This document shows positions 9,095-19,848 of a stretch of DNA of 21,935 nt, one piece after another. The stretch is taken from assembly GCA_027946555.1 (NCBI GenBank), contig JAPEVC010000372.1, positions 1 to 21,935 of the forward strand, in the 5' to 3' direction. Position 1 is the first letter of the stretch. Every line of letters starts with the position of its first letter. The position numbers and the translations under genes were made by a program. The notes beneath the pieces are model-generated. The model was not told the origin of the DNA, searched no databases, and worked only from the letters and a program-made list of their open reading frames with translations. This stretch comes from Gnomoniopsis sp. IMI 355080 (taxonomy: Eukaryota; Ascomycota; Sordariomycetes; Diaporthales; Gnomoniaceae).

Positions 9095-9880
9095 ATGGAG
9101 GCTACTTCAACTGCCTCACAAGTACACTCTCAGCCCGCAGACGCCGTGAGCCGGCCTGAGGATCTACAGCAGCTTGTCGACCGTTCTGTTTTCAGATTCA
9201 TGAATCTCCCTCGTGAGATCAAAGACTCAATTTACGAGTTCTACCTAGACGATGTCTGCAAAACTCTTGCCGGGCTCGGCCGATTTCAACGTCCCAGTCC
9301 AGTTCGGAATGTTGGCAGCAAATGGCAGCTCCATAGCCCTGCCTTATACTTTCCATATCTCCCACGTCTCCTAAAGGGAATGATGATATCTTCAAAGGAC
9401 GTTCAGGCCGAGCTGATGGCAACGATTTTCCGAAGGCCGATCATTTGGGAAGGCAAATTCAAATCGAGCAAGTGGCAATCTTTCAAGACCAATGTTCTTC
9501 CCCACATTTGCGAGCTCAGAATCTCGGTTGTTCCAGGGGTCACTGTAAGTCGCCCATGGCACGACCTCGACAACGAGATTCGACGGTTCTTGCATTGGGT
9601 TCATCTGCGTGTCTCGAAGCATAATCATGGTGTTACTTGGCAATTGAAGAAGTTGATACTGGTCGGAGTAAGCGAAGGTGTGCACCGTGGTTTCTCGGGT
9701 TGGTCTTGGAGTCTGCTAGACTACCGGTTCTGCACTCCGGTTTGCATTGAATCTCGTTGTAATTGGCCATACAAGGCGGTGGTTGAATGGCGTGAATATT
9801 ACATATTGGACAAGATACGAGACTGCGGTCTTGAGGTTGAGGTACACTGGTATCACCCTAGCAATTATTCTTTTGAATAA
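9095..9880 (+). CDS. F-box-like hypothetical protein
   Basis: Single exon of 261 residues starting at a good ATG (TATCATGG). After a disordered N-terminus (about 1-30), residues 33-52 read FRFMNLPREIKDSIYEFYLD, which matches the F-box / 2EXR-like pattern (F-x-LP-x-E-I/L-x-x-x-I-y-x-x-x-L) common in large fungal families of uncharacterised proteins. The remainder is Trp-, Arg- and His-rich, with the layout of those families (VLPHICELRISV, then a long helical segment and a C-terminal VEWREYYILDKIRDCGLEVE). There is no signal peptide or membrane segment. If it is an F-box protein it would bridge Skp1 to a substrate for ubiquitination; the family is so expanded and diverged that this is only a suggestion. 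Its stop is 14 bp from the stop of the minus-strand gene at 9895. Confidence 0.75.
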   Translation: MEATSTASQVHSQPADAVSRPEDLQQLVDRSVFRFMNLPREIKDSIYEFYLDDVCKTLAGLGRFQRPSPVRNVGSKWQLHSPALYFPYLPRLLKGMMISSKDVQAELMATIFRRPIIWEGKFKSSKWQSFKTNVLPHICELRISVVPGVTVSRPWHDLDNEIRRFLHWVHLRVSKHNHGVTWQLKKLILVGVSEGVHRGFSGWSWSLLDYRFCTPVCIESRCNWPYKAVVEWREYYILDKIRDCGLEVEVHWYHPSNYSFE

Positions 9881-9894
9881 CTTGATTAGAGGAG

Positions 9895-10273
9895 CTAAAC
9901 CATGGAGAGGTTGACGGGCATGAACACGCTAAAGTCAATGTCAAGGTAATTGTCAGGACCGTATCCTGGGGTCTTTAGCGAGTCTTGTCTTCGGAGAAAA
10001 TGGACCATATTCTAAAACTCATCAGAGCTTGGAGTAATTTAACCAATTCCAGGCAGAGTTTTCTCCCTTTAACACGGTTACCATGATCGTGACTTGCCCC
10101 GACGAGGCTTTTGCAGTCAGTTGACAAGACGCATCTGCTGTGGTGAGCGAGGAGCTCCACTTTGGACGGCTTGGGCCATATTGTCTATTTTCAACGCCAG
10201 CCACATAGAAGGCAAGGATCACCTCAAGTAATTTGTGGATATGTGGGTCAATTTCTGAGAGGACTAGAGCCAT
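9895..10273 (-). CDS. Small uncharacterised spliced gene
   Basis: Two minus-strand exons, 10273-10082 and 10011-9895, join in phase 0 into 102 residues. The 70-nt intron has a GTAACC donor, a CTCTGAT branch and a TTTTAG acceptor. The protein opens with a helical MALVLSEIDPHIHKLLEVIL segment and ends with a compact DSLKTPGYGPDNYLDIDFSV region before the stop at 9895. The open frame reaches about 45 codons upstream, and a further TACTAAC...TTTCAG intron end lies at about 10435-10455, so there may be 5' UTR introns or an additional coding exon joined at the CTACAG acceptor (about 10311). The product has no recognised domain, signal peptide or membrane segment. It is convergent with the F-box-like gene, with only 14 bp between stops. 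The in-frame canonical splice is the main support. Confidence 0.45.
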
Positions 10274-11615
10274 ATCGCTGACGTTGTCGATCTGCTTGGC
10301 ACGGAGGGCCTGTAGTTGGTGGTGAGACAGCTTGGCGGGTCACAGTGGAGGAATGGGGCCCGTTAGAAACGAGAGCATTGTGTGATGGACAGAGGCAACA
10401 AAGATATATCGGACAAAGAAGGGTTTTTAGTGCTGAAATTAAGGTCGGAGTTAGTATTACAGTGCTCAAATCAACTTGTAATGGTGATACTGTAAGGTGA
10501 TGGGCACCGGAGTCCGGATTCAAAGTGGATGAGGTGTAGTTCGAAGCGGATCTTGCGGCTCAAGTGGAATGTGCTAGATCCCTGCTTGTTTTAGCGCACC
10601 TGCCAAGGTGGAGGGTCGATCAAAGTTCAGGAACGACTTAAGCTCACTTTGTATTGATTATCCTTTGGGCCCGTGCATACTACCTTTGGACAGCAGACCC
10701 TTCTTGCAAACATTGACTGCTTGGGTAAGTTGCTGTTTATTTATCCTCTGGCAACGAAGTGGCTGTTTTGTCTCCCTCTTTGCTGCTAGATTCATTGATG
10801 GTTCCTTCCCTAGCCACCACTAAGCTTTTGATGCCAGGGTCACCCTTACCCCGCTATCCACGCTGATGGTGCTACCTGGCTTCACATTGCTGACATCTAG
10901 TCCTGTTCCTGATTCACTTCACACCCGACAGCAGCATTCACATTCAGCAGATTTTCAGTAGATCTAGCATTTCTGATCGGTCAGCTGGAGAGAGAAAGGA
11001 AGCCGATCGAAGGTCATTGAGATCCGACAAGGGCCCCGTTTCGCCGTCCCTTGGACTGCCTAGGCTAAGACTATCCCACGCACATCACTGTTTCGCCCAG
11101 GTCTCTTTGCCTTGTCGGCGCTGCCTTGACGAAAGGCCCGAGCCTGATTACGTGCCGAACACTCTGTGCCCTCTAATTATACAGCCTGTCATCTTAAGTT
11201 GGCCAGTATTCGGTATTCTTGGCTGCAGACATAACCTCGACTGTGAGGCACACGGCGGGGGTGGGCTTTTATGCTGAATTGGGTATCATCAACCTCGGGG
11301 CTGATCAATCTTCGAGCGACACCCTTACAAGCTTTGGCGAAAGGACGCCTCTACGAGACCACATTCGGTGGGTCTCGTCCCGAAGCTCACAAATACCCAC
11401 TTCACGGCCCCACGCCGCTCCCGTGTGAGTCTCTTTCCCTAAGTTGCCGAATCCTCCGAAGCCACATTGACCAAGACTGAATCAGACACTCGCTCTCCAG
11501 GTTGAGACCCTAAGACCTAGATGCGGGGCTTCATGGGATCGCTCGTCGAGCTGCTGCTGCACACAAACTTAGCTGTGTTTCTCGAGAGAGCTGATTGTGA
11601 AAGCTGTCACGCGTC
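10274..11615. other. Intergenic between divergent genes
   Basis: Should hold the leader of the small minus gene (with a likely intron end near 10435-10455 on minus) and the promoter and 5' UTR of the F-box membrane protein at 11616. A likely 5' UTR intron lies at 11425-11500. Open frames on plus at 10608-10823 and 11017-11480 overlap each other and look non-coding. No repeat was seen. Confidence 0.5.
11425..11500 (+). other. Probable 5' UTR intron of the F-box gene
   Basis: A 76-nt segment with GTGAGT donor, GACTGAAT branch-like site and CTCTCCAG acceptor lies 115 bp upstream of the ATG at 11616. No upstream ATG continues in frame across it, so it would be a leader intron. Confidence 0.4.
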
Positions 11616-12888
11616 ATGGATCCCGACCAAACAGACCGGCTAGATGACGTCGACCGTCCCAGCCGCGTTCTCCCTGGTATTACGAGCGTCTCTCAAACCA
11701 TTCGAAAGACCATCATCACCATTACCGAGCCTCTCTCGCCCTCTCGAAGTGAATTTGAGATCGAATCCGCCAACTCCACTCCAGGCTTCCCAGAGAAGTT
11801 GCGAAGATGGAGCAGCCACTACAAAAGCGCAGATGCACGAAGTATAAGGTCTTCCCTCCAAGCCACCAAAAAGGAGCCGCGGACACTCATGACCCTCCCG
11901 CATGAGCTTCAAATCATGGTCCTTAGCTTTCTTGAGTTTGGAGACATCGAGCGCCTACGCCGTGCATCCAAGTATTGGTACAACTTCGCCACGCCGCGGC
12001 TCGTGCGAAGCATCTACGGCCCCGATACCTTTCGCGCCATGCTCATCCAACACTGCCGCGTCTGCCTCACCTACTGCCCCAGAGATGTCACACGCATCGT
12101 GACCACGCGACTGGATGCAGGTTATCCACTCTCCTCTCGGTGTATCAAGTGTACTGTGCAGAGTAAGGACGGAACAGTGCGCATCGGTCGCAAGGTGACT
12201 CTGGGAAACTTCACCGACTACTGGACTTGTCGTTGGTGCGGCTGGCCCATCACGAACGATCCGTCCACGGGACATCACCAATTCCATCGGAGTTGTTACG
12301 ACAAGTACGCCGTCGTGTTACTGGCATTCTTTTGCTTGGGCTGGGTGCAGTTCTTCATCGGGGTCGTGGCCGCGGCGTTGTCCTGGCATTACTTCCCGCA
12401 CAATTCAACGATTCTGGCTCCCACAATAGTGGGATTTGTGCTCACGTGGGTCTGTATTATCCTGATCATGTTCAGGGGTAACAGGGTGAGGACATATCAC
12501 TTGGCCCTCCTCATCGAGCTGGCTATTGTGGGACTATGGGTGAGTTCATCTTAGTTCTGGGGCCCCATAATCTGAACCAAACACTCCTGCTGATAGGCCA
12601 CATGAGATACCTCCCATCTACCACATCGGAAAGGAAATCGCCACCCGAACGTTAGAGCTCGCCGCGAAGCCCGCAATAGCCATCATCGCCTTCGTTGGAC
12701 TGAATATGTTGTTCCGGGTCATCAACATCCTCGGCAACATCATCCTCATATCTGAGTATGATCGAACGAAGCATTACGTCCCTCGCATTCCCATCTGGCG
12801 TCGCTTCATGAACCCAATTCTGACAGCCTTGATTTTCTGGACGTATCCACAGCATGCAGAGAGGAAATTCGGGCCAGATTGGGCTTGA
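11616..12888 (+). CDS. F-box protein with Cys cluster and membrane domain
   Basis: Two exons, 11616-12539 and 12607-12888, give 401 residues. The 67-nt intron starts GTGAGT; its TGCTGAT branch is directly followed by a too-close TAG (GATAG at 12596), and only the next AG (CATGAG, 12606) keeps the frame open. The N-terminal 90 residues are Ser/Arg/Lys-rich and probably disordered. An F-box is at about 91-125 (TLPHELQIMVLSFLEFGDIERLR). Cysteines at about 147, 150, 154, 176, 179, 205, 208 and 227 in CxxC-like pairs suggest a zinc-binding module. Hydrophobic spans at about 232-257, 265-286, 295-315 and in exon 2 (AIAIIAFVGLNMLFRVINIL, ILTALIFWTY) predict four to five membrane passes. It would be a membrane-anchored F-box protein, perhaps a ubiquitin-ligase adaptor; the substrate is unknown. 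Confidence 0.88.
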
Positions 12889-13354
12889 GGAGTGAGCTGC
12901 ATGCGCCCATCATATTCCAGCCTTCCTCATATGCAATTTCCCTACGCTTTGAAGGCAACCTTGCATTATGATATTTGTTTTTAGCAACACAGCATTTCTC
13001 ATGGCTTCCCATCTTGGTGTCGAAGTTGGTCACCTGGTTGCGGGGGTCGCCCTCTCAATATGCTTGCATGCTAGTCACGGAGTCGTCGTAGATGTAGATG
13101 GAAGCACAAATGTTTGTCTTTGATATACTTGGGGAGGGTTTGATTTTTGATCTCCGATACCGCGATTACCTTTTGACGTGGCGTCCCACCCATGTCCATG
13201 CGGATGGCGCCTCCATAGACAAATGAACTGTGTACCAATACGGGTAAAGAAGGTCGGGAGCTGGCATGACAAGACGATAGGGCAAAAACAGTCAGATTAA
13301 GGTTTTCACAGCTACGAAGGCAGATGCTCACCTGCTTAACTTTACCCTCCTGGA

Positions 13355-13364
13355 TACCTAGGTA
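13355..13364. repeat. TACCTAGGTA palindrome
   Basis: Exact copy, about 540 bp upstream of the monooxygenase ATG. Confidence 0.8.
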
Positions 13365-13816
13365 GTGAAAATTCCCAAGGAGGCCCTATGAAGTCAGCTT
13401 TAATTACCAAGGGATAGTTGGAAGATTCTGGAAAGCCAACAAAATCATAGAGGGTGGCCACTATGGGCGTGCACCCACAAGCGAGTGGTTGTCCGCGCAA
13501 GTTGTGTCAGCCGTTGGCAATTCCTGGCTGCGGCACAGCAACTTCATGCCCGGCAAATGTGGATCTGACATTCTGGTCCACCAATGCCAAGAAGCGTTCA
13601 GCTGCGGCACAGTACTTTGTTCATCCTTCGATCCCAATTTACGAGCCCAAGGAATGCAACACGAGTACAACAGACACAACTTATGGGTAGGATGGTGCAG
13701 GGGTTCTAGGGTGTGGAACCGGCCTTTATATGCGATAGACTCCCGAAGAGAATCTGGGGTTGACTTTCGTTCGCGGATGTCCTGGGCTTCGGCTTGTTGT
13801 AATTTCATGTGACGCG

Positions 13817-13824
13817 TATAAAAT
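13817..13824 (+). promoter_or_regulatory. TATA box of the monooxygenase gene
   Basis: TATAAAAT begins 87 bp upstream of the ATG at 13904. Sequence and distance both fit a fungal core promoter. Confidence 0.6.
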
Positions 13825-13903
13825 CAACCGTCACGAACAATAAAGCCTTACTACCTCTTGAATTTTCACGTTCACCGCGCGCCAGCCTCGAGGGTAGGAT
13901 TCG

Positions 13904-15919
13904 ATGGACAACATCAAAATCGCCGTGATAGGCGCGGGTAAGGGTCAAAGTGTCCCTCGTGTCAATGAACACACCGTTTGGGCTAATTATTCACAACCGC
14001 AGGCCCTAGCGGTCTTTCGGCTCTCAAATTCCTGAGGGAACAAGGCTTCGATGTCACATGCTTTGAACAGAAGTCAGGCGTTGGTGGCGTGTGGACTGGC
14101 AGTGAAGACGCCAGATACACAGCGGCTTTGAAGAGCACAGTGCTTGGCAACAGCAAGTTTGGTGTGAGTTGGCCACCTTCTGAACGGCTGTGTGATGGGA
14201 AGCTCACTGGCGTCCACCGTAGTTCTCCATGAGCGATTTCCCCCATCTCAACAAAGGTAAGATGACCGGCGCACCGCGGGAGTGGCTTGTTCTCGGGCTA
14301 ACTGTATCCAAGACTGCCCAATCTTTCCATCGGCAACCGACCTGGAGACCCATTTTCGAGCTTACGCGGATCACTACGGACTTCACAGCTACATACGGTA
14401 CAATACGATCATCACCCGGATTGAACGGGATGATGTGAAGGAGAAGTGGATTTTACATATCCGAGGGCCCGATGGGATCGCCGTCATGCCTTTCGACAAA
14501 GTTGTTGCTGCCAACGGCATTCAGAACAAGGCTGTGATGCCATCATGCCCGGGCATCGAAACTTTCTCGGGATTGACTATGCACAGCCAGGCGTTTAAGT
14601 TCAGGTAAATGAATAAAAAGGCTCTCGAACAGAACCAATTCCAGCGTGTACTGATTATTGAATACAGAAAAGAAGATCTCAAGAAGTTTCAAGACAAGCG
14701 CGTTCTTCTTGTCGGACTGGGCAACACATCTTGCGACATCTGCATCGAACTGACCGGCTTCGCCTCCAAGATCCACATTGCTCATCGTCGCGGGCGAAAG
14801 CTCCTATCTCGATATGATGAGAACGGACTGCCAGTGGATCTGGGTCTGTCATGGTCAATATTCCAAGGAAAGAATTTCATGGATTGGAAACTACCTTCTT
14901 TTACGGCGTGGGCTCTTGATAACTTCATGACCTCCAATGCCATTGCTTCAGCTGCAAAAGGCGAACCCTCTGGGTCCACTCCTGCTGAAAAGAAGAAAAT
15001 TGCTGAAAAGAGGCTGCGAGAAGAATGGAAGCTTCTCCCGGCACCGAGCTTGAGGCAGGTCAACCCGGTCGTCTCGGAGTCTCTCTATGACTCATTGAGG
15101 AGCGGAAACGTCTCGCTTGTGTCCGGTTTTAAGGGCTTCAAGGGTGACAAGGTGGTCTCATTCGAGGATGGCACCGAGCTGGAAGTGGACGCGGTCATCT
15201 TCTGCACAGGCTACAAAGCCAACTGGGATCTCTTCCCCGACCTCCCCATGAATGGCTCTTGCGGTGTCCCAACCAGCACCGCGAGCAAGGTAGGGGACTC
15301 CCATGTGCCCAATCTGCCTCGCTTGTATCAGAACATCTTCCCAACCCAGTGGGCCTCGTCCTTGGCTTTTACCAGCTACAATCATCCCCAGGACAACAAC
15401 CCGGCCACCCAAGAGCTCATATCGATGGCAGTCGCCCAGATCTGGGCTGCAGACGCCGCCTCCAAGCTGCAGAATCAAAAGCCTGCTCCGGCTGGATACA
15501 GGCCACCAGCTCGTCTCCCACCTGTCGCCGAGATGGAACGGGCTATCGACGAGTGGCAGACCTGGTGGCGTTCCAACTGGAAGATCGCGCCCGGAATGCT
15601 GGAATCCTTTCTTCCACATTACCCTTGGTATCGGTTCCTACACGATGCGGCGGGCACGGGCATGTTTGAGAATCTCGGGCACTTTTTCGCGCTCGACAAG
15701 GGTTGGGGCTTGTGGTGGCGAGATCCCGACATGTATAAATGGATGACCAAGGCACCGTCTTCGAATGTGGGTTTCAGGGTATTTGAGACGAACCCATTGG
15801 GTATTCCTGGATGTGGAAGGAGCACGTGGAGTGGAGCGAGGGAGGCCCTGCGGGAGATTTATGAGGGGGCGGAAGACTTCAAGGCGAAAGCCAAGGCAAA
15901 GACAGTGAAACAGGCCTGA
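13904..15919 (+). CDS. Flavin-containing monooxygenase (FMO-type)
   Basis: Five exons join in frame: 13904-13937, 14003-14163, 14223-14256, 14313-14604 and 14668-15919, for 590 residues. The introns are 65, 59, 56 and 63 nt with CTAAT, CTCAC, CTAAC and CTGAT branch sites. The FAD motif GAGPSGL (10-16) is formed by joining exons 1 and 2. LGNSKFG and FSMSDFP follow, then the FMO signature FSGLTMHSQAF (161-171, F-x-G-x3-H-x3-F), the NADPH motif GLGNTSCD (190-197) and FCTGY (352-356). The enzyme would oxygenate a soft nucleophile (N, S) or possibly do a Baeyer-Villiger oxidation with FAD, NADPH and O2; the substrate is unknown. The C-terminus is Lys/Ala-rich. No signal peptide is seen, and no biosynthetic cluster surrounds it. 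A secreted protein gene converges from downstream. Confidence 0.93.
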
Positions 15920-16326
15920 TTTGGTTGGATTAATGACACGGACGAATCGTCGTCTAACAGCGTGTGAGATGATTATGTAGTAACTAGAAACAAATCTTGT
16001 ACTTCTTGGGTTGGGGAATCTGAAATTTCGAGACGATTGTAACGGCTTCTAAGTTATAAAGCGAATCATTTAAAGCGCGGACGTAGAAAGAGTCATACGT
16101 TTTCTGGAGAGTTCTAGCACAGAAAAATATTACCAAACGAGTGTGTATCATTTCATGATTCTATGCTCAATGGTATCTAGAAGCAAGACCAGCTGCTGTA
16201 TGCTATAGTGCGTTTCGCCACACGGCCTTTCACCTTGAACAATCATTCATTCCCGTCGAATAACTCCTGGGTATCATCTTTCATCGTCGTAGCTAGAGCT
16301 TAAAAGATTTCTCATCCATGCTACTT
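15920..16326. other. Convergent intergenic region
   Basis: The 407 bp between the stops of the monooxygenase and the secreted-protein gene are A/T-rich and should hold both 3' UTRs. No gene or repeat was seen. Confidence 0.6.
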
Positions 16327-17265
16327 TCAACACGAAGACTTCTTGCAGCCTATGCTCTCTCCCCAGTCCGAGGAGGCACCAAGGAGATTCGTGAACATGT
16401 CATCGAGACTAAAGCTGACTATAAGTTGAAACGCATTAGAAAATGACACAATTTGAGACTCGGAATGGGGATGAGAAAGGGTTTGAGCTCACAACTTGGT
16501 ATACCGCAAGCATCACCAATCCAATTAGTGAAGACGTCCTCGGCCTTTCCCCCATTTTCTTTGAATGACTGTTTGAATATTAGATCGACTTTCCAAAAAT
16601 TCTTATAATAGAGGAAAGGATACAAATTCGTTGACCAAGAATGACACATACTTTGGCTCCTTTCACAGCAGCTTTCATCGCGTCCTCTGCGGCGGTCTTT
16701 CCAACCTTCTCCGCCCATGCCTCGGGTGTCAAGTCCAACCCAATTTCGATGACAGACTCAAACGCAGAGACCATTACCGCGCAGATGACATTGTCGAGTT
16801 GGGAAAGACCTTTGGCTATGATATCAAACAGCGCCGTAGCAATCCCGGCGCTGCAGAAGCACTCCCCAGGCGTGTACTCGTAACCGCTCTCGTCCTTGTA
16901 GACAATGCTGGGGTCTAGATCCGCAGTGTCGACATTAGGTAAACTGCACTTTATTGCCGTGACAAGACGTTAGTATCAGCATTCAAAAAGGCGACCTTCG
17001 GCCCATATGTACATACGCCAGTGGCATCGCTGGAGTTCTGGGTGCTACAATATGTAGTGCATGAAGCGAGTTCTTGGGTCTCATTTTTTTGGTTACCAAA
17101 GTAAAACATGCAAAGACCTTGTCTTGCGTACGAGGCTACGATTTGAGCGTCCGTATCTCGCCTTGCAATAGTGGCTGATCCGAAATTTGTGTCTGACGCT
17201 TGTGGTTGTGCTGCCACGAGGAGAATCGCCAGCGACCGCACCACGAGCGATAACAAAATTCTCAT
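16327..17265 (-). CDS. Secreted 10-cysteine protein, effector-like
   Basis: Four minus-strand exons, 17265-17017, 16948-16652, 16568-16493 and 16418-16327, join into 237 residues. Introns are 68, 83 and 74 nt with GTATGT, GTATGT and GTGAGC donors; the first has a perfect TACTAAC branch. Only the acceptor AATAAAG at 16949-16950 keeps the frame open (the next AG leads to a stop). Residues 1-22 form a signal peptide (MRILLSLVVRSLAILLVAAQ), and an RR pair at 35-36 may be a Kex2-type site. Cysteines fall at 52, 69, 73, 84, 113, 115, 139, 203, 232 and 237. NETQ and NSSD are possible N-glycosylation sites. The middle (DESGYEYTPGECFC, then LSQLDNVICAV) and the NWIGDACGIPS segment resemble a family of uncharacterised fungal secreted proteins, from memory only. 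No catalytic motif was seen. The ATG is the first in frame; a GTG lies further upstream. Confidence 0.85.
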
Positions 17266-17320
17266 TGCGCCTTGTAAATAAGCCAAAAAGGACGTTGATA
17301 GTTTCACCGAGCTGAAGTAT

Positions 17321-17330
17321 TGCCTAGGTA
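17321..17330. repeat. TGCCTAGGTA palindrome variant
   Basis: One-base variant placed 56 bp upstream of the secreted gene's ATG, within its likely leader or core promoter. Confidence 0.6.
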
Positions 17331-18350
17331 CTGATCGGATTGTTGTTTGGGGGGCGGGAAGGCTTGTAAATTTGTTTTGCAGCGCCCACAGAAACTCATC
17401 TTCGTCACACCATTTCTGTAGAGTTATATAGAAGTATCATATTACTTCAAGTGTGAAGTTCTAGTTGCTCTCATCATTTCTTTGGGTTGCCAGGCAGTGT
17501 CGTGTCTCAGAGTCGGTTGATAGACCGCCCTATGCTACACGTAGAGCTCACAGGCCGCTGACATGGAGGCTGACCGCGAGGCTGGCCATGTCGAGATCTG
17601 TGGTTTTCTTACATATGAAACGATATCGAGCGAAGATAAGGAAATGTGAGGCTCTTCTAATGTTTATGACCCGCTTGGAATCAAAGGACAGGCGGCGTCA
17701 GTATTGGGATTACGGCCCATATGTTGGACCACGCAGACCATGAAAATGTCTGGGGTGACACATGCGGTCTCATTCAAAACAATTTAGCTGACACTAGGCT
17801 TACTCACACAAATTCAGAGCTGCTTCTACGCTGTGCTTGTGGAGGCCCGGGGGCTGTGGGTAGGGTAGGCCTAGCGCGTCTCGGTGGCGCAGCTCAAGAC
17901 GACCTAACACTGCAAATCTTCAACAGTCAGGACGATGTAGAAATCCTTTACATCAAATCTGCAACTTATTTGCAATGAATTCGAGTATATTCATTGGTAA
18001 TCGAGCAACCCATGCTCTCGATGAACCTGTCGTATATTCCTAGGAAACTTCGGGTAAGCAGTCACCAATCGTGGGCAGCGTCCAGGCTACATGTCAAAAA
18101 TTGAATTTTGAGGAGCTGCATGGTCTGGGTAAGCAGTGTTTGGCCGACTTGCCTGTGGAGTGCAGCATCCTTCGCGGCTGCATCATCTGTTCCTGCTTCA
18201 CATTCCCAGCTGACAGCTTACGTAGGATCCACCAACATCGAATGTTCGAGTTTCAACTTGCTGTGGGATTTCAATAAGCCTTTTGCTGCATTCTCACGCT
18301 CCCTACAGACATCCTTATCGAAGACGTAGCCATGGCTTAATGATGTTAAT

Positions 18351-18360
18351 TACCTAGGTA
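18351..18360. repeat. TACCTAGGTA palindrome
   Basis: Exact copy in the gene-poor region; a half-site TACCTAG follows near 18425. Confidence 0.8.
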
Positions 18361-19316
18361 CAGATGATGCTGGGCGACTATCGAGGATCTCTCCTCCGTT
18401 ATTTGCAACCTAGATACCTCTGCGTACCTAGTCTTCCAATCCTGACCAACAGTACATCGGTTGCAGGAGACTAGGCAGTCGCCTAAATTTGAGGCTCATC
18501 AAACAACGAACGCTGATCCGGGGTCAGTCATTGATCCCGCGGCCGTCTAGTTCTTGTTCTTGTTATACAACTATAAGTACTGTGAAGTCGCTTGCATCAT
18601 CAACCAATATCAACAGCCCTGAACGGGAGCCTGCACATGGCAGTGTGGACAGGATGACATTGGCAGCGCAACATCACGGCGGCATCATCAAACAATCAAT
18701 ACATGGGCAATGTATCAACCATATGACTAAGTAAATGCGCTTCTTATATCACAACGGGTATAGACTTGACCCTTCATGTTGGTCGGCCCGAGATATTATA
18801 TATTCTGACAGCCCGTCGCCCTTTAGCTTCCAACCCTGGGAAGGTTAGCTGAAAATGCACTTCCACCTCCCAGTTATTGTCAGCGGACCACTTTCAAGAG
18901 ATCCTTATAAGTTGTTGTATTTGTGGTACAGGCCCTGATAAGATATTTCTTGCAGGTCCTGTCATTTGACAGTCATTTTGTTAGAGTTTCGACCTTAGGA
19001 AATCGGCTTGACATGGGCGGTCACTAGACGCATAGTGCCTAGCGCGAGATCCCGGTATGGTCGAGCCATGAGGTTTTCAAGTCACACGGCGAAGATCTCG
19101 GGCCACAACTTCAGGATGTATTTTTTCGTGGGCTTTCCAAAGAAATCAGCTACTTGACAGTCATCGTCAATGTATTATGAGAATGCCTGTATTCTGGATG
19201 ACCCAGGAAAACTTCTTGGTGCGACGCCTTGAGACATGTGCCATAGAGCAAGTGAGGTGCACTATTCCATCGCTTGACAGGCCGCGCGCCGTACCTAATC
19301 TAGTATACTGCATACT

Positions 19317-19326
19317 TACCTAGGTA
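19317..19326. repeat. TACCTAGGTA palindrome
   Basis: Exact copy followed directly by another GGT, giving TACCTAGGTAGGT; a degenerate TACCTAATC lies 25 bp to the left. Confidence 0.8.
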
Positions 19327-19840
19327 GGTTGTACTAAAAAGTAGCACCCATTCATCTTATTGATAGTTGACTTTGCAGTCTCTCAATATCATTCACATGA
19401 GATGATCGTGCTGTTCCAAGATTAGATATGGAACCTTGGAAGGAGCTCATGGCCCACTGCGCGATAATTGACATATTGTGGTGTCTTTGTCTATTTTGAG
19501 ACATTTGAACATACTGGCATGTGATTAAAGGTACCAAAATTGAAGGAAGATTCATGGCTGGCCACTTGTATGAACTCCAAGAGAGGACATGTGAAAACTT
19601 CTTCCGGTTAGGTTCAGCCGTCTCATAGCCTAGCAGGCACTGGAGCAATCTGGAGCCGGGGGTGCCCCTAGGGTCTGCCATTGCGATATTGTGCAGGTGA
19701 TCATGATGATTGTTGGGACAGACTTACAGGCACGCCAACGACTACTACGGCCTATTCTCATCACTCACCTGACCGGCTGGCTTTTGAATTTGTGAAGCCT
19801 TTCACTTCTACACTCCTCGTCTTACACCCTCAACCGCTTT

Positions 19841-19848
19841 TATTTAAA
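19841..19848 (+). promoter_or_regulatory. TATTTAAA, possible TATA box
   Basis: Lies about 170 bp upstream of the ATG at 20015 and is followed by a pyrimidine-rich stretch, which fits a promoter whose leader contains the possible 63-nt intron at 19922-19984. Confidence 0.4.

Larger units (their letters stand above)
12889..13903. other. Intergenic upstream of the monooxygenase
   Basis: Holds the F-box gene's 3' UTR, one exact TACCTAGGTA (13355-13364), a GCTGCGGCACAG 12-mer present twice (near 13528 and 13602), and a TATAAAAT box at 13817-13824. Overlapping frames on both strands around 13454-13812 have no coding support and probably belong to the promoter region. Confidence 0.5.

Noticed and set aside
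13454..13812. Opposing frames of over 100 codons upstream of the monooxygenase
   Set aside because: They overlap each other and abut the TATA box; composition and starts do not support coding.
14609..14667. Continuation of the large monooxygenase exon frame to 14609
   Set aside because: This is intron 4: the GTAAAT donor, CTGAT branch and TACAG acceptor join FKFR to KEDLKK, as expected between the FMO signature and the NADPH motif.
13904..17265. Secondary-metabolite cluster built on the monooxygenase and reductase
   Set aside because: No backbone synthase, transporter or typical cluster regulator next to the monooxygenase; F-box genes intervene.
18018..18330. Short frames with GTAAGC donors around a repeated GGGTAAGCAGT
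   Set aside because: No combination of exons gives a frame longer than a few dozen codons with sensible intron sizes.
19352..19681. 109-codon minus frame with ATG
   Set aside because: No domain, signal peptide or intron; no more coding-like than its surroundings, so left as a note in the gene-poor region.
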